DNA of 64,000 nucleotides from Alphaproteobacteria bacterium. GTDB lineage: Bacteria; Pseudomonadota; Alphaproteobacteria; Micropepsales; Micropepsaceae. Numbering within the stretch: the first letter of the stretch is position 1; the number at the start of each line of letters is the position of its first letter. A program made the translations under genes and the position numbers. The stretch is from the NCBI GenBank assembly GCA_021325375.1, contig JAJPHG010000017.1, forward strand, positions 1 to 64,000. The letters run 5' to 3'. Under the pieces are notes generated by a model, which searched no databases, was not told the DNA's origin, and saw only the letters and a list, made by a program, of their open reading frames with translations. Of this stretch, positions 1 to 9,116 are shown in pieces.

Positions 1-2
1 AC

Positions 3-3000
3 TATCTGATCACGGACGGCGCGGGCGACGACGTGCTGACCGGCGGGGCGCTGGCCGACAAGTTCCGCCTGATGAACGGCGGCACCGACACCGTGCATGG
101 CGGCGGCGGCGACGACGTCATCGTGGTGACCGCCGGCTCGCCGACCGGCGACACCATCGACGGCGGCACGGGCAACGACACGCTGACCCTCGGCGGCCAC
201 TCCGGCAGCGTGACGCTCGACGGATCAGACAACGTCACCGGCATCGAGACGCTGTCGTTCCATGCCGGCAATTCCTACGCCGTCACCGTCGTGAGCGACA
301 TCACCGACGGCGGCGGCAAGACGCTGACGGTCGACGGCTCGGCGCTCGGCGCATCCGACACGATGACGCTCGACCTCTCCGGCGCGACCTCGGCGGCCTA
401 TGCGATCCACGGCGGCGCGGGCGGCGATACGGTGACCTTCGGCAGCAATTTCGCGAACGCAAACGGAGGGTTCGGGACAACCGACACGATCGATGGCGGC
501 GCCGGCAGCGATACGCTCGTCTTCACCGGCGGCATGGGCGTAACCGGAATCGGCATCGCCCCGCCTCTCGACATGGGCTCGGGTACGCTCACCAGCGTCG
601 AAACGATCGAGATCCAGGGCGCGGACGATTTCAACCTCCGGATAGAAAACGGCAACATCGCGGCCGGCGCCACGCTGACGGTCGACTCGACCGGCGCGAC
701 CGGGAAAGTGGCGTTCGACGCCAGCCTTGTCACCGACGGCAACCTGCACTTCATCGCCGGCACCGGACAGACGGAGTTCATCGGCAGCGCCAATGCCGAT
801 GTGTTCGACCTGACCCAGGCTGCGAACGCCGACGGCCAAGGCGGCGACGGGAACGACGTGTTCAATCTCGCAGGCTCCCTCGCCGGCATGATCATCGAGG
901 GCGATGCGGGCAACGACACGCTGACCTTCAACGCCGATGTCACGAGCCTCACCATCGCGCAATCGAGCGTATTCGAAGTCGAGACGCTGAAGTTCCTCGG
1001 CGGGCATTCCTATACCGGCGTCGCCGTGACGGGCGACGTCGCGAGCGGCAGCGGGCTTGCCATCGACGCCAGCGCCGCGAGCAACATCTCCATCGACCTC
1101 ACCGCCGCGACCTCGACGGCCTATGTCGTCACCGGCAGCGCGGGCGACGACACGATCAAGGGCAACAACACCGGCTCGACCTATCATCTCGAAGCCGGCG
1201 GCAACGACACCGTCACCGGCGGCTCGGGGAACGACACCATCTACATGGGCGCGAGTCTGACCGCCGCCGACGCCATCAACGGCGGCGCGGGCAACGACAT
1301 AGTGGTGCTGGACGGCGACTACTCGGCGGGGCTCACCTTCGGCGCCACGACGATGACAAAGGTCGAGACGCTCCAGCTCACGGCAGGCCACGACTATGAC
1401 CTCACGCTCAATGCCCTCACGCCCAGCGGCCGCTTTGTCGTGGACGGATCGGGGCTCGGCGCGGGCGATTCCCTCACTGTGGACGCCTCGGCATCCACCG
1501 GACCCTTTGTCACCATCAAAGGGGGCGCCGGCGACGACATCCTTACCGGAACGAGCACGCACGCAACCACGTTCGACATCTCCCATGGCGGAGACGACAT
1601 CGTCCACGCCCTGGGCGATAGAGACAATGTCAACGCAGGCGGAGCCCTCACCGCCGCCGACACGATCTATGGCGACGGCTCCACGATCGTCAATCTGAGC
1701 GGCGACTATTCCGGCGGGCTAACCCTCGGCGGCGAGATCAGCAACATCGCGGAGATCCTGATATCGGAAGCCGGCGATTTCAACATCACCACCACCGACG
1801 CGCTGGTCGCGCATGGTCAGACATTTACGTTCAATTCCACCTCCTTTTCCTTTGCCAACTCGTTCACCTTCGACGGCTCGGCCGAGACGGACGGAAACTT
1901 CTCTTTCGGGCTCGAATTCAAAAACGTCGACATAACGGGGGGCGCGGGCAACGACACGATATCCGCGGAAAGCCGCAGCGTGGACAGCACCTACACGGTG
2001 CACGGCGGCGCCGGCGACGACGCCATCGAGATCTTTTACGTCGGGCCGAACGACTTCATCGACGGCGGCGCCGGCAACGATGCGCTCGCGCTGGATGCGG
2101 TCGGATCGTCGCTCGGCACGGTCTCGAGCACCCAGGTGACCGGCGTGAACGCGCTGTGGCTCAGTGGCGGATCCCCCTCGGGCACCGCGCTCACGGTCAT
2201 CGGCGACATCACCGGCGGCGAGGGCGCCCTATCCATCGACGCCGGCGGGAGCTTAGGGACCTACGCGATCCTGCTCGACATCACCGCCGCCACAAGCTCC
2301 AGCTACAGCATCACCGGCGGCGACCAGGCCTCCAACGATTTCAATGTCGGCACGAACATCACGCGCATCGACAGCCTCTCGGGCAATATCCGCAACGACA
2401 CGCTCGAGTTCGGGGGCGCGATGGCGGCCAATACCACCGTCACGCTGGACGACGTGCATTTCCAGAGCGTCGAGACGATCCAGATCGACGCCAGCACCAA
2501 CCTCGTCGCGGTGGATTTCTCCGGCAACATCGCATCGGGCTTCGGGCTGACCGTGAATGCGAGCGCGATGACCGCCGGGCTGACGCTCGACTTCAGCGCC
2601 GCGACGTCGTCGGGCTATGCCGTCACCGGCGGCGCGGGCAACGACACCGTCAAGTTCGGCGGAAATTTCTCGGCCTCCGACACCGTGAACGGCGGCGGCA
2701 GCAGCGATACGCTGGAGCTGAACGGCGACTACTCCGCCGGGCTCACTCTGGGCGCCACGACCCTCACCAATATCGAGACCATCAAGGTCGATGACGGCCA
2801 CAGCTACGATCTGGTCAGCAACGACGGCAACGTCGCCTCGGGCGCGACGCTGACGGTGGACGCGAGCGCGCTGAGCGGCTCCAACCAGCTCTTCTTCGAC
2901 GGCTCCAACGAGACCGACGGCCATTTCGCCTTCATCGGCGGCGCGGGCGCCGACAGCCTGGAGGGCGGTTCGCAATCCGACACCTTCGATCTCAGCCGCT

Positions 3001-3770
3001 CGGACGGCGCGTTCGCCTTCGGCGATGGGGGCAACGACACGTTCACGGTCGTCTCGGCCGCGAAGTTTCTGGACGACTTCATGGACGGCGGCACGGGCAG
3101 CGACACGCTCGTCCTCAACGGCGATTTCTCCACCCAGACGGCGATCACCGGGTCCGACGTCGAGAACATCGAAACCCTGCAGCTTCTGGGTGGCGCGAAC
3201 AACTACAATCTCATCTTCACCGACGGCGTCACCACGGCGATCACCGTGGACGCAAGCGCCGCCGCCAGCCTTGTCTTCAGCGGCGCCGGCGACACGACCA
3301 CGGCCTTCACCATCACCGGCAGCGCGGGCAACGACACGATCGCCGGCGGCAACAAGGCCGACACCATCACCGGCGGCCTCGGCGCGGACACGCTGACGGG
3401 CGGCGGCGGCGCCGACGTCTTCAACTACACAGCGGTTGGCAACTCCAACACCGCGACCGGCTACGACACGATCACGGACCTCACCACCTCGGACTTCATC
3501 CATATCGCGGGCGAGACGCCCAACTTCTTCGCCGCCGAGACCGTGAACACCTATCAGGGCTCGCTCGACGCGGACCTTGCCTCCGTCCTGTCGGCGATGC
3601 CGAGCTTCCAATACGCGGTGGTGACGCTGTCCGGCGCGGGCGATCCGCTCTCCGGCCACACCTTCCTGGTGGTCGACGGAAACGGAGCGCCGGGCTACAC
3701 GGCCGGCGCCGACTATGTGATCGACATCACCGGCTACAGCGGCGGCGCTTCGCAGATCGAGTTCATCTGA
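3..3770 (+). CDS. Giant RTX-type repeat protein, C-terminal part (5' end outside window)
   Basis: The frame is open to the left edge of the window, so the start lies upstream and at least 1255 residues are the C-terminal part. The protein is built of about nine units of roughly 100-150 residues. Each has glycine/aspartate nonapeptide-like turns (GGAGNDT, GGGGDDV), then a V/I-E-T-L/I-x-x strand motif, then a block like ASGATLTVDAS. The end (GGLGADTLTGGGGADVF, then YDTITDLTTSDFI) resembles the calcium-binding RTX beta-roll before a C-terminal type I secretion signal; no catalytic domain is visible in this part. Known of the family: RTX proteins leave the cell through an ABC/MFP/TolC system and fold on binding calcium. 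Inferred: a secreted or surface-layer/adhesin protein. The secretion genes are not in the window. It lies just outside the tRNA-Arg-derived repeat at 3832. Confidence 0.85.
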   Translation, partial: YLITDGAGDDVLTGGALADKFRLMNGGTDTVHGGGGDDVIVVTAGSPTGDTIDGGTGNDTLTLGGHSGSVTLDGSDNVTGIETLSFHAGNSYAVTVVSDITDGGGKTLTVDGSALGASDTMTLDLSGATSAAYAIHGGAGGDTVTFGSNFANANGGFGTTDTIDGGAGSDTLVFTGGMGVTGIGIAPPLDMGSGTLTSVETIEIQGADDFNLRIENGNIAAGATLTVDSTGATGKVAFDASLVTDGNLHFIAGTGQTEFIGSANADVFDLTQAANADGQGGDGNDVFNLAGSLAGMIIEGDAGNDTLTFNADVTSLTIAQSSVFEVETLKFLGGHSYTGVAVTGDVASGSGLAIDASAASNISIDLTAATSTAYVVTGSAGDDTIKGNNTGSTYHLEAGGNDTVTGGSGNDTIYMGASLTAADAINGGAGNDIVVLDGDYSAGLTFGATTMTKVETLQLTAGHDYDLTLNALTPSGRFVVDGSGLGAGDSLTVDASASTGPFVTIKGGAGDDILTGTSTHATTFDISHGGDDIVHALGDRDNVNAGGALTAADTIYGDGSTIVNLSGDYSGGLTLGGEISNIAEILISEAGDFNITTTDALVAHGQTFTFNSTSFSFANSFTFDGSAETDGNFSFGLEFKNVDITGGAGNDTISAESRSVDSTYTVHGGAGDDAIEIFYVGPNDFIDGGAGNDALALDAVGSSLGTVSSTQVTGVNALWLSGGSPSGTALTVIGDITGGEGALSIDAGGSLGTYAILLDITAATSSSYSITGGDQASNDFNVGTNITRIDSLSGNIRNDTLEFGGAMAANTTVTLDDVHFQSVETIQIDASTNLVAVDFSGNIASGFGLTVNASAMTAGLTLDFSAATSSGYAVTGGAGNDTVKFGGNFSASDTVNGGGSSDTLELNGDYSAGLTLGATTLTNIETIKVDDGHSYDLVSNDGNVASGATLTVDASALSGSNQLFFDGSNETDGHFAFIGGAGADSLEGGSQSDTFDLSRSDGAFAFGDGGNDTFTVVSAAKFLDDFMDGGTGSDTLVLNGDFSTQTAITGSDVENIETLQLLGGANNYNLIFTDGVTTAITVDASAAASLVFSGAGDTTTAFTITGSAGNDTIAGGNKADTITGGLGADTLTGGGGADVFNYTAVGNSNTATGYDTITDLTTSDFIHIAGETPNFFAAETVNTYQGSLDADLASVLSAMPSFQYAVVTLSGAGDPLSGHTFLVVDGNGAPGYTAGADYVIDITGYSGGASQIEFI

Positions 3771-3831
3771 GCCGCGGCGCCTCGCAACGATTTTTCTGAC
3801 GGCGCGCGGCGATCGAGCGCGATAGGGCGAT

Positions 3832-3865
3832 GAGAGCAGGGACTGGATGGCGCACCGGGCAGGAT
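3832..3865 (-). repeat. tRNA-Arg 3'-end remnant (att-like direct repeat, left copy)
   Basis: This stretch matches 15279-15312 at 31 of 34 positions in the same orientation. That second copy covers the last 18 bases of the tRNA-Arg gene, including the encoded CCA, plus its downstream flank. The perfectly identical core is 19 bp (3847-3865 and 15294-15312). A duplicated tRNA 3' end bordering a block of accessory genes is what site-specific integration by a tyrosine recombinase leaves. No integrase gene is seen inside the block. Confidence 0.7.
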
Positions 3866-4043
3866 GAAACTGCGAACTGGCAGATTTTTGCCGTCAGTAA
3901 ACGCTGTTCAGGGCCTAAGTCGTGCTCAAAAGGGGATTGAACGGGTGACAACGGCTTCTGGCCAAACCAAGCTGGATGTTGCAGAGGCTTTTGCGATTTG
4001 GGAATCTCAGGCTCACCGGTCGAGCGGCATATCGGAGTTGCAC

Positions 4044-4478
4044 ATGCCCATCCCATCCACCACAGGCGCTTTCGCCATCGTGCCCTGCAACGATTTGCCG
4101 GGCGCGCTTGCGTTCTGGGAGCGACTGGGCTTCGCGCGCACGGGCGGCGACGGCAACTACTACATCCTGACGGGCTGGGACTGCGAGGTTCACCTGACGC
4201 AAGCCGGATCGGGACCGTGGAGCGTGCCTGAAACAAATCTGTTCGGCGTCTTCATCCGCACGTCCGACGTGGACGCGATCGCCACCCGCGTGGACGACTT
4301 GATCATCCGTCCTGGAGGCGTTCCGCGCCATCGCGAACGGGGACTCTATGAGTGCGGGATCGCAGGCCCGGATGGGCTATTGGTCCGCGTCCCGGCTCAT
4401 GGAAGCGTCGTGACATTTGGCGCGCTGGAAACAGAAATTTGCAATTCCGTACGGGGTTGGCGCTCCACGGCGAACTAA
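4044..4478 (+). CDS. VOC-family (glyoxalase/bleomycin-resistance-like) protein
   Basis: 144 residues from the ATG at 4044, which has GGAG six bases upstream; the open frame extends further upstream but into repeat sequence. The N-terminal part (AFAIVPCNDLPGALAFWERLGF, residues 7-28) is the typical first beta-alpha-beta-beta-beta unit, and GLYECGIAGPDGLLVRVPAH is the typical last strand with the metal-ligand glutamate region. Known of the family: VOC proteins bind metals or hydrophobic drugs and include bleomycin-binding proteins and dioxygenases; the substrate here cannot be deduced. The last ~25 residues (after VPAH) do not look like the usual family end, so the gene may have been cut and joined to foreign sequence. 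It is the first gene inside the tRNA-flanked accessory block. Confidence 0.75.
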   Translation: MPIPSTTGAFAIVPCNDLPGALAFWERLGFARTGGDGNYYILTGWDCEVHLTQAGSGPWSVPETNLFGVFIRTSDVDAIATRVDDLIIRPGGVPRHRERGLYECGIAGPDGLLVRVPAHGSVVTFGALETEICNSVRGWRSTAN

Positions 4479-4585
4479 GCAAGCAAGCCAAATCAATGCG
4501 TTGGCCGAATATGGAGCTAACGATTCTTCCAATGCGCTCCAATGCTTTCTACGCGATTGCCTCACCACGAAAATTCGGGGTGCGA

Positions 4586-6088
4586 TCAGTTGTGCGCACG
4601 AAAGCGGGACTCGACGGCATGGGCCTTGCCGTCGTCCAGCCTTTTTTCGACTACATCTTGACCGCCTTGGCTGATCTCGACCCGCGCGACGCGACCCGAT
4701 CCGTCCCGCACGAAGGTCAGCTTCGCTGCGGTTTCGATCCGGTACCAATCGCTGCCGCTCACCGGCACAAGCTCGAACTTGGGATTGCCCGTGCTCTGGC
4801 CGAACAGCCGGTTGCCGTCGCGGAAGACGTGGAACACGGTGTCGGCGGTGCGCTCGTAATAGCCCGACATCTCGTCCATCGTTTTTGCGCCGACGGAAGC
4901 GCGCTTTACCGTCGGAGGCTGGAAGTCGGGCCAGCCATATTCATGCGCCACGGTCCTCAGGATTTCCAATTCCAGATCCTGGCCGTTGTCGCCGTTGGAC
5001 ATGAAGGCGATGCCATCGCCGGAATCGTAAGCGAGCATGTAAGCCCGGAACCCGAAATTGGCGCCGCCCGCATCGAAATACGGGTGATCGGTGCCTTGCG
5101 ACAGGTGCAAGCCCAGGCCGAAATTCCCTACACCGCCATGTTTCACCATCGCGGAGGCCATGCGCGCGTCAAGAACCGCATCGCTCTTTCCGGCGAGCGC
5201 GTTCTGGATGCCGATGAGGAAGCGCGCCAGATCCGTCGCCGTAGACCAGAGCCCCGCCGCCGTCATCTCGGGATAGACGTGCACGCCTTGCGGCACGGGA
5301 GAGCCGTCGCCGTCATAAGGCCAGGCGGCATCGTCCAACCTGCCATAGGGCAGCACTTGCTCGTAGAAGCTGCGATCCATCCCGAGCGGGGCAAAGACGG
5401 TTTCGCGGGCGAAGCGCGCGAATGGCTCGCCGGTCACGTCTTCCATCAGCTTCTGCGCGATGACGTAGCCGCCTCCGGAATAGCGCCAGACCGTGCCCGG
5501 CGTTTCGATGACGCGGATGGGTTCGTTGTTCGCCGGCGGCAGGCCATCCAGCACCTGCACCAGGCTGGGGACCGGCTTGCCGGGCTCGTAGCCATCGAAG
5601 CTATGCACGTTCGTTCCCGCCGTGTGCGACACCAGCTCGCGCAGCGTCACCGGCCTTTGCGCGGTGAACGCATTCTTGGGAACGCTCCAGCCCCTAAGAT
5701 AAGAGTTCACGTCCGCGTCGAGATCGACCTTTCCCATCTGGGCGAGATGCAGCGCGGCGGCGGCGGAAACAACCTTGCTGATGGAGCCTGCCTGGAACAG
5801 CGTGTCCGGCGTCACTGCCGGTCCGCCGGTCCTCGTGACGCCGTATCCCCGCGCCCATTCGATTGCGCCGTCATGGGTGAACGCGACGCTCAGTCCGGGG
5901 ACATGGAGCGCTTTCATCCGCTCGGTGAGCGGCGCCGCGTTCGCTGCCCCGCCCTCGATCAACACCCCGTTTAGGATCGCGTCCTCGATGCATTGGATGT
6001 GCCTCCGCGACTCCGCAGTTTCCGCACTGGCAGAAGCCGCCGCGCATAACACCGAAAGGCCCAACCCCGCGACTGCCGACACCCGCAT
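4586..6088 (-). CDS. Exported serine hydrolase, beta-lactamase/class C-like (family S12)
   Basis: 500 residues. The start is taken at the ATG at 6088, with AGGGG about nine bases upstream; an in-frame TTG three codons earlier is less likely. A signal peptide (residues 1-24, ending ASASA) precedes a beta-lactamase-like domain. The S-x-x-K motif is GSISK near residue 100, the YxN-equivalent is YSG in WRYSGGGYVIA, and a glycine-rich DAGGANFGFRA stands where HxG/KTG is usual. A C-terminal domain (about residues 390-500) probably is the lipocalin-like extension common in these proteins. Known members are periplasmic esterases, D-amino-acid peptidases or penicillin-binding-like proteins, so true antibiotic hydrolysis should not be assumed. 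It stands alone in the accessory block, convergent with the VOC gene. Confidence 0.85.
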   Translation of the reverse strand: MRVSAVAGLGLSVLCAAASASAETAESRRHIQCIEDAILNGVLIEGGAANAAPLTERMKALHVPGLSVAFTHDGAIEWARGYGVTRTGGPAVTPDTLFQAGSISKVVSAAAALHLAQMGKVDLDADVNSYLRGWSVPKNAFTAQRPVTLRELVSHTAGTNVHSFDGYEPGKPVPSLVQVLDGLPPANNEPIRVIETPGTVWRYSGGGYVIAQKLMEDVTGEPFARFARETVFAPLGMDRSFYEQVLPYGRLDDAAWPYDGDGSPVPQGVHVYPEMTAAGLWSTATDLARFLIGIQNALAGKSDAVLDARMASAMVKHGGVGNFGLGLHLSQGTDHPYFDAGGANFGFRAYMLAYDSGDGIAFMSNGDNGQDLELEILRTVAHEYGWPDFQPPTVKRASVGAKTMDEMSGYYERTADTVFHVFRDGNRLFGQSTGNPKFELVPVSGSDWYRIETAAKLTFVRDGSGRVARVEISQGGQDVVEKRLDDGKAHAVESRFRAHN

Positions 6089-6189
6089 CCGGTTCAACCC
6101 CTGCCTTTTCCGCGAGGCTACACCGGAAGTGCCTCACGCGAAAATCGATCTCGCAAAATCGATGCGAACAGTGGGATTGACGCACCATA

Positions 6190-6210
6190 CAGGATGAAAC
6201 TGCGAACTGG
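6190..6210. repeat. Second copy of the 21-bp sequence next to the left att-like repeat
   Basis: Identical over 21 bp to 3860-3880, where it directly continues the tRNA-Arg 3' remnant. Upstream of it, CGCACC (6181-6186) also matches the acceptor-stem part, so this is a more degraded copy of the same junction. It lies between the serine hydrolase and the next exported-protein gene and may mark a boundary of a smaller nested insertion (3850-6210). Confidence 0.55.
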
Positions 6211-6373
6211 ACAGTGATTACCCCCCGGGCTGAATTTGGGCGTTTATGGCCCCATATGCGGATGTTGTAGTCCATATGCCCGAGGAGTTCGGAACCTGCC
6301 GTACCCCTCCCACGTAAGGCCCGAGCGAAACGCGCCGCGGTGAATCGCCGTTCCGCCTAGGCGTCGCAAGTCG

Positions 6374-7069
6374 CTACTTCTGTTCGATAACCGCGTTCAA
6401 GCCGGTGTGATCGTAGAGATAGGTGCCGTTGCTTCCGCAGCCAGTCTGGAAATCCAGCGTGTTGTTTTTCTTGAGAACAACATTGAGCGAAGTGAATGGT
6501 GCCTTTGGCGATCCGTTCCCGACGTCGATGTTTCCGGTGAATACCGGCGAGCCGTTGTTCACGAGAATTTCGACATCGGTGGTCGTGCCGGTGGTGTCAT
6601 TATCCAAGCCATAGAATGCTCCGCTTATCCGGTACTTTCCCGTTTTCGGCGCGGTGAAGCGAAGAACCGCGTATTCGCAGGAGGTGCCGGGCACGAAATC
6701 CAACGCATGTGCGGGCCAAACGATCGTGTCGCTTCCGCTGTCCGTCACGATGTACGGATAGATGTTGTGAGTCACCTCGCCGGTCAGTGCGCCCCAGCCG
6801 TACATCTGTCCGCTGTTGCGGCTATAGTTGGTGGTATAGAGAGTGAACGAGCCGTTCAGAGACGTCTTGTAGCCGTAGGACCAGACTCCGCTCGGGTTCG
6901 TGGTGTCGTTGAATTCCGAAGCGACTTCCCACGAACTGGGTACGACCCCCGCGAGCGAGATTCCGCCGGACAAGGCGGCGACAACGCCCGCTGCCGAAAT
7001 CAGAAGCCCGGCTCTTCCGGTCAGGGCCATCGCCCTTCGTTTCCTTGCAAAGTCGGTGCTGCCGGACAT
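6374..7069 (-). CDS. Exported protein of unknown function
   Basis: 231 residues. The start at 7069 is chosen because GAGGAGAG lies about six bases upstream; the open frame continues upstream without a good site. An N-terminal basic stretch followed by GLLISAAGVVAALSGGISLAGV is a signal peptide. The mature part contains NPSGVWSYGY and a jelly-roll-like run of alternating strands (RFTAPKTGKYRISGAFYGLD, then DVEILVNNGSPVFTG), ending DHTGLNAVIEQ. Such sequences are seen in exported PEP-CTERM-type proteins, but no C-terminal sorting motif is present here. It lies 143 bp downstream of the LuxR-type regulator on the same strand, so that regulator may control it (inference). Confidence 0.65.
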   Translation of the reverse strand: MSGSTDFARKRRAMALTGRAGLLISAAGVVAALSGGISLAGVVPSSWEVASEFNDTTNPSGVWSYGYKTSLNGSFTLYTTNYSRNSGQMYGWGALTGEVTHNIYPYIVTDSGSDTIVWPAHALDFVPGTSCEYAVLRFTAPKTGKYRISGAFYGLDNDTTGTTTDVEILVNNGSPVFTGNIDVGNGSPKAPFTSLNVVLKKNNTLDFQTGCGSNGTYLYDHTGLNAVIEQK

Positions 7070-7212
7070 GACGTCTCTCCTCAGGAACGGGCATGGAGCG
7101 CCCGTTGTGAAGCGGCCCAGCCAGCCCGCGCATCTCTGCGCCCTGGTGACCATAAGGTCGAGATGGTTCGGTTGGTCCGTTCGGACCAATTTGCGACACG
7201 CTCAATTCGGTT

Positions 7213-8448
7213 TCATGCCAGCCGCGTAAACAACTGTATCGCCTCCGCCTGGCTCTTGGTGCCGCTTTTGCGGAAGATGCTTTGCAGATGGTTACGCGCG
7301 GTGTTGAGTGCCATGCCGCAAGCGGCCGCGGCAGCGCCAAGGCCGGCGCAGCGCACCATTTCGATGGCAAAGTCGGCTTCACGCTCGCTCAGGCCGAAAA
7401 TCGCGCTCAGAGTCTGCCTGGACGGTAGCCGCACAGCGGCCAGATCATGCACATGGATCACACACGCAAAACCAATGCCGGCTCGAAAACGTTCGCTGCG
7501 CGGTGCGCCCAGCACCCGCAGCGCGTAGGGATGGCGACCCGATGGCCGCGTGAGCAGCATCTGTCCGCGAGGCCTCGCTTCCGAGATGCGGTCCGAAGAG
7601 ATCGCGTCGTGGATCAAACTCCGCAGCTTGCGCGTCTCGGAGCTTCGCCGGGTTGCGAAACCATGCTCGCCGAACGCGAGCCCGTCTCCCGCGGAGAGGA
7701 TGGCATGCGCGGAATCATTCATGAAGACCGGTGCGCCGGATCGATCCAGAAGAATGACTCCATCGGCCTTGTCCGCCAAAGCTTCGAGCAGCGCATCCTG
7801 CGTCGCCGCGTTCCGTTCCAGCACCTGTCCGAGCGCCTGGGCCTGAGACCAATGCGGCGCAAGGCGGCGGAAGGCGGCGATGGCGTCGCGCGACGCATGG
7901 CCTTGCGCTTCCGTGCTCAACAGCGCCATCCAGCTCACGGCGCCATCGGGCATGCGAGCCACTGCGCCCAGGGAGTACTTCGTCCCTAGGGCCTCGTTGC
8001 AGGCGCGCACTTGCGGGTTGCGATTCATCTCTTCGATGTCGAAAAGCGCGTGATCGAAATACACCGAGCCGGGGCGGACGAGCTCGAAGCGCTGAATTCT
8101 CGGATCACTCCTATACAACTCGCTCGCATAAAACTTGGCGGCGAATTCACGCGAGAACGGATACGTCTCGAAATCCATTACTTGTCCTGCCGAATCCAGG
8201 ACGTGAACCAGCGAGGAGTGTGTGCCGAACGCAGATGCGAGCTGCTCGATCGTGTCCCGCCATGGCGCGTCGCCCATCGCGGACGCGTAGAGGCAACCGA
8301 CCAGATGGTCGTGCCGTTCAGTGGTCAGCAAGCCGCGCGCCCCCCGGGCTCCCACGACAAAGGCTAGGCCGGTCCGATGCTCCTGCAAACAGCGAAGGCA
8401 CAGACGAAAGGCAGATTGCAAATATGTAATGTTCCTGCATTTCAGCAA
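7213..8448 (-). CDS. LuxR-type transcriptional regulator (solo)
   Basis: Up to 411 residues. The first ~40 residues look atypical, so a later start (for example a TTG near GLLTTERHDHLVG) is possible. The C-terminal 60 residues (LSEREADFAIEMVRCAG, then ACGMALNTARNHLQSIFRKSG) form a LuxR/GerE helix-turn-helix. The upstream part has a PAS-like segment (GVILLDRSGAPVFMNDSAHAIL). There is no acyl-homoserine-lactone-binding domain and no receiver domain. A second protein of the same architecture is at 21400-22521. It is followed on the same strand by an exported protein gene and is probably its local regulator (inference). Effector unknown. Confidence 0.8.
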   Translation of the reverse strand: MLKCRNITYLQSAFRLCLRCLQEHRTGLAFVVGARGARGLLTTERHDHLVGCLYASAMGDAPWRDTIEQLASAFGTHSSLVHVLDSAGQVMDFETYPFSREFAAKFYASELYRSDPRIQRFELVRPGSVYFDHALFDIEEMNRNPQVRACNEALGTKYSLGAVARMPDGAVSWMALLSTEAQGHASRDAIAAFRRLAPHWSQAQALGQVLERNAATQDALLEALADKADGVILLDRSGAPVFMNDSAHAILSAGDGLAFGEHGFATRRSSETRKLRSLIHDAISSDRISEARPRGQMLLTRPSGRHPYALRVLGAPRSERFRAGIGFACVIHVHDLAAVRLPSRQTLSAIFGLSEREADFAIEMVRCAGLGAAAAACGMALNTARNHLQSIFRKSGTKSQAEAIQLFTRLA

Positions 8449-8719
8449 CGTACGACGCCGCTGGATCTGACGAGGCAGAAAACAACTCGCAACGCCGTCA
8501 TGGGTCGTGATCGATCAGGCCGATGTCTTCACATGGCCCGGCTTCGATCTCGTGCCATCATCGGACAGCAGCTTCGTTCGCGGCATGATCACGTCTGGCT
8601 TCTTCCAGCAAATCGCCACTGCTGTGATTGCCGTCCACGCGCGACCGCCTGCGTCGCACGGACGCGACGATCTCTAGGATGGAAAACGCCAAACCAATTT
8701 GTCTGGCAGGGTCCATCGT
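8449..8719. other. Non-coding stretch between regulator and IS remnant
   Basis: No convincing gene. It must hold the promoter of the LuxR-type gene that starts at or before 8448 on the minus strand, and its left part borders the deleted end of the IS5-type element. No clear -35/-10 pair could be assigned. Confidence 0.4.
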
Positions 8720-9004
8720 TTAGCACAGCATCGCGTACTCATTGTCCGCATCGCCGGCCAAGCACCTGAACACCCCCTCCAACACCCCGCTCTCGGCCCA
8801 GCGGCTGAAGCGTGTGTGCACCGCCTTCCAAGGTCCAAAGCGTTCTAGCAGATCGCGCCAGGGAATGCCGGCGCGATAGCGATAGAGAACCGCCTCCACG
8901 AAAAGTCGATTGTCCTTTGCTGTCACACCGACATGGCCGTCGCGGCCCGGCAGGACGTCCTTGATCCGATCCCATTGATCGTCTCGCAACCCATAACGCT
9001 TCAT
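8720..9004 (-). pseudogene. IS5-type transposase, N-terminal fragment
   Basis: 94 residues starting MKRYGLRDDQWDRIKDVLPG and continuing AVLYRYRAGIPWRDLLERFG, then RFSRWAESGVLEGVF. This is the N-terminal DNA-binding region typical of IS5-family (IS427/IS1031-like) transposases. The usual continuation after DNEYAM (IDxTIVRAHQH with the first catalytic Asp) is missing: the frame ends at LC and no catalytic DDE region follows in any frame, so the element is truncated. To its right, GGGCCTGTCCTCAATTAGAG (read on the minus strand, ending near 9083) may be the remaining terminal inverted repeat. Confidence 0.8.
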
Positions 9005-9116
9005 CCGTCAGCTCCGAATCAGCTGACTGCCTATGAATCACTCCACTCTACACTTGGGAATCCTCTAATTGAGGACAGGCCCTAGTTCAGGACAAACTCC
9101 GGACCGCCCGAAATTC

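Noticed and set aside
1..3770. Regular repeats that could be mistaken for a CRISPR array
   Set aside because: The repeats are degenerate protein-coding units of about 130 codons within one frame, without short identical repeats and unique spacers.
4352..5974. Plus-strand 540-codon frame opposite the serine hydrolase
   Set aside because: It is antisense to a clear S12 hydrolase with signal peptide and catalytic motifs; the plus frame has no domain and no ribosome-binding site.
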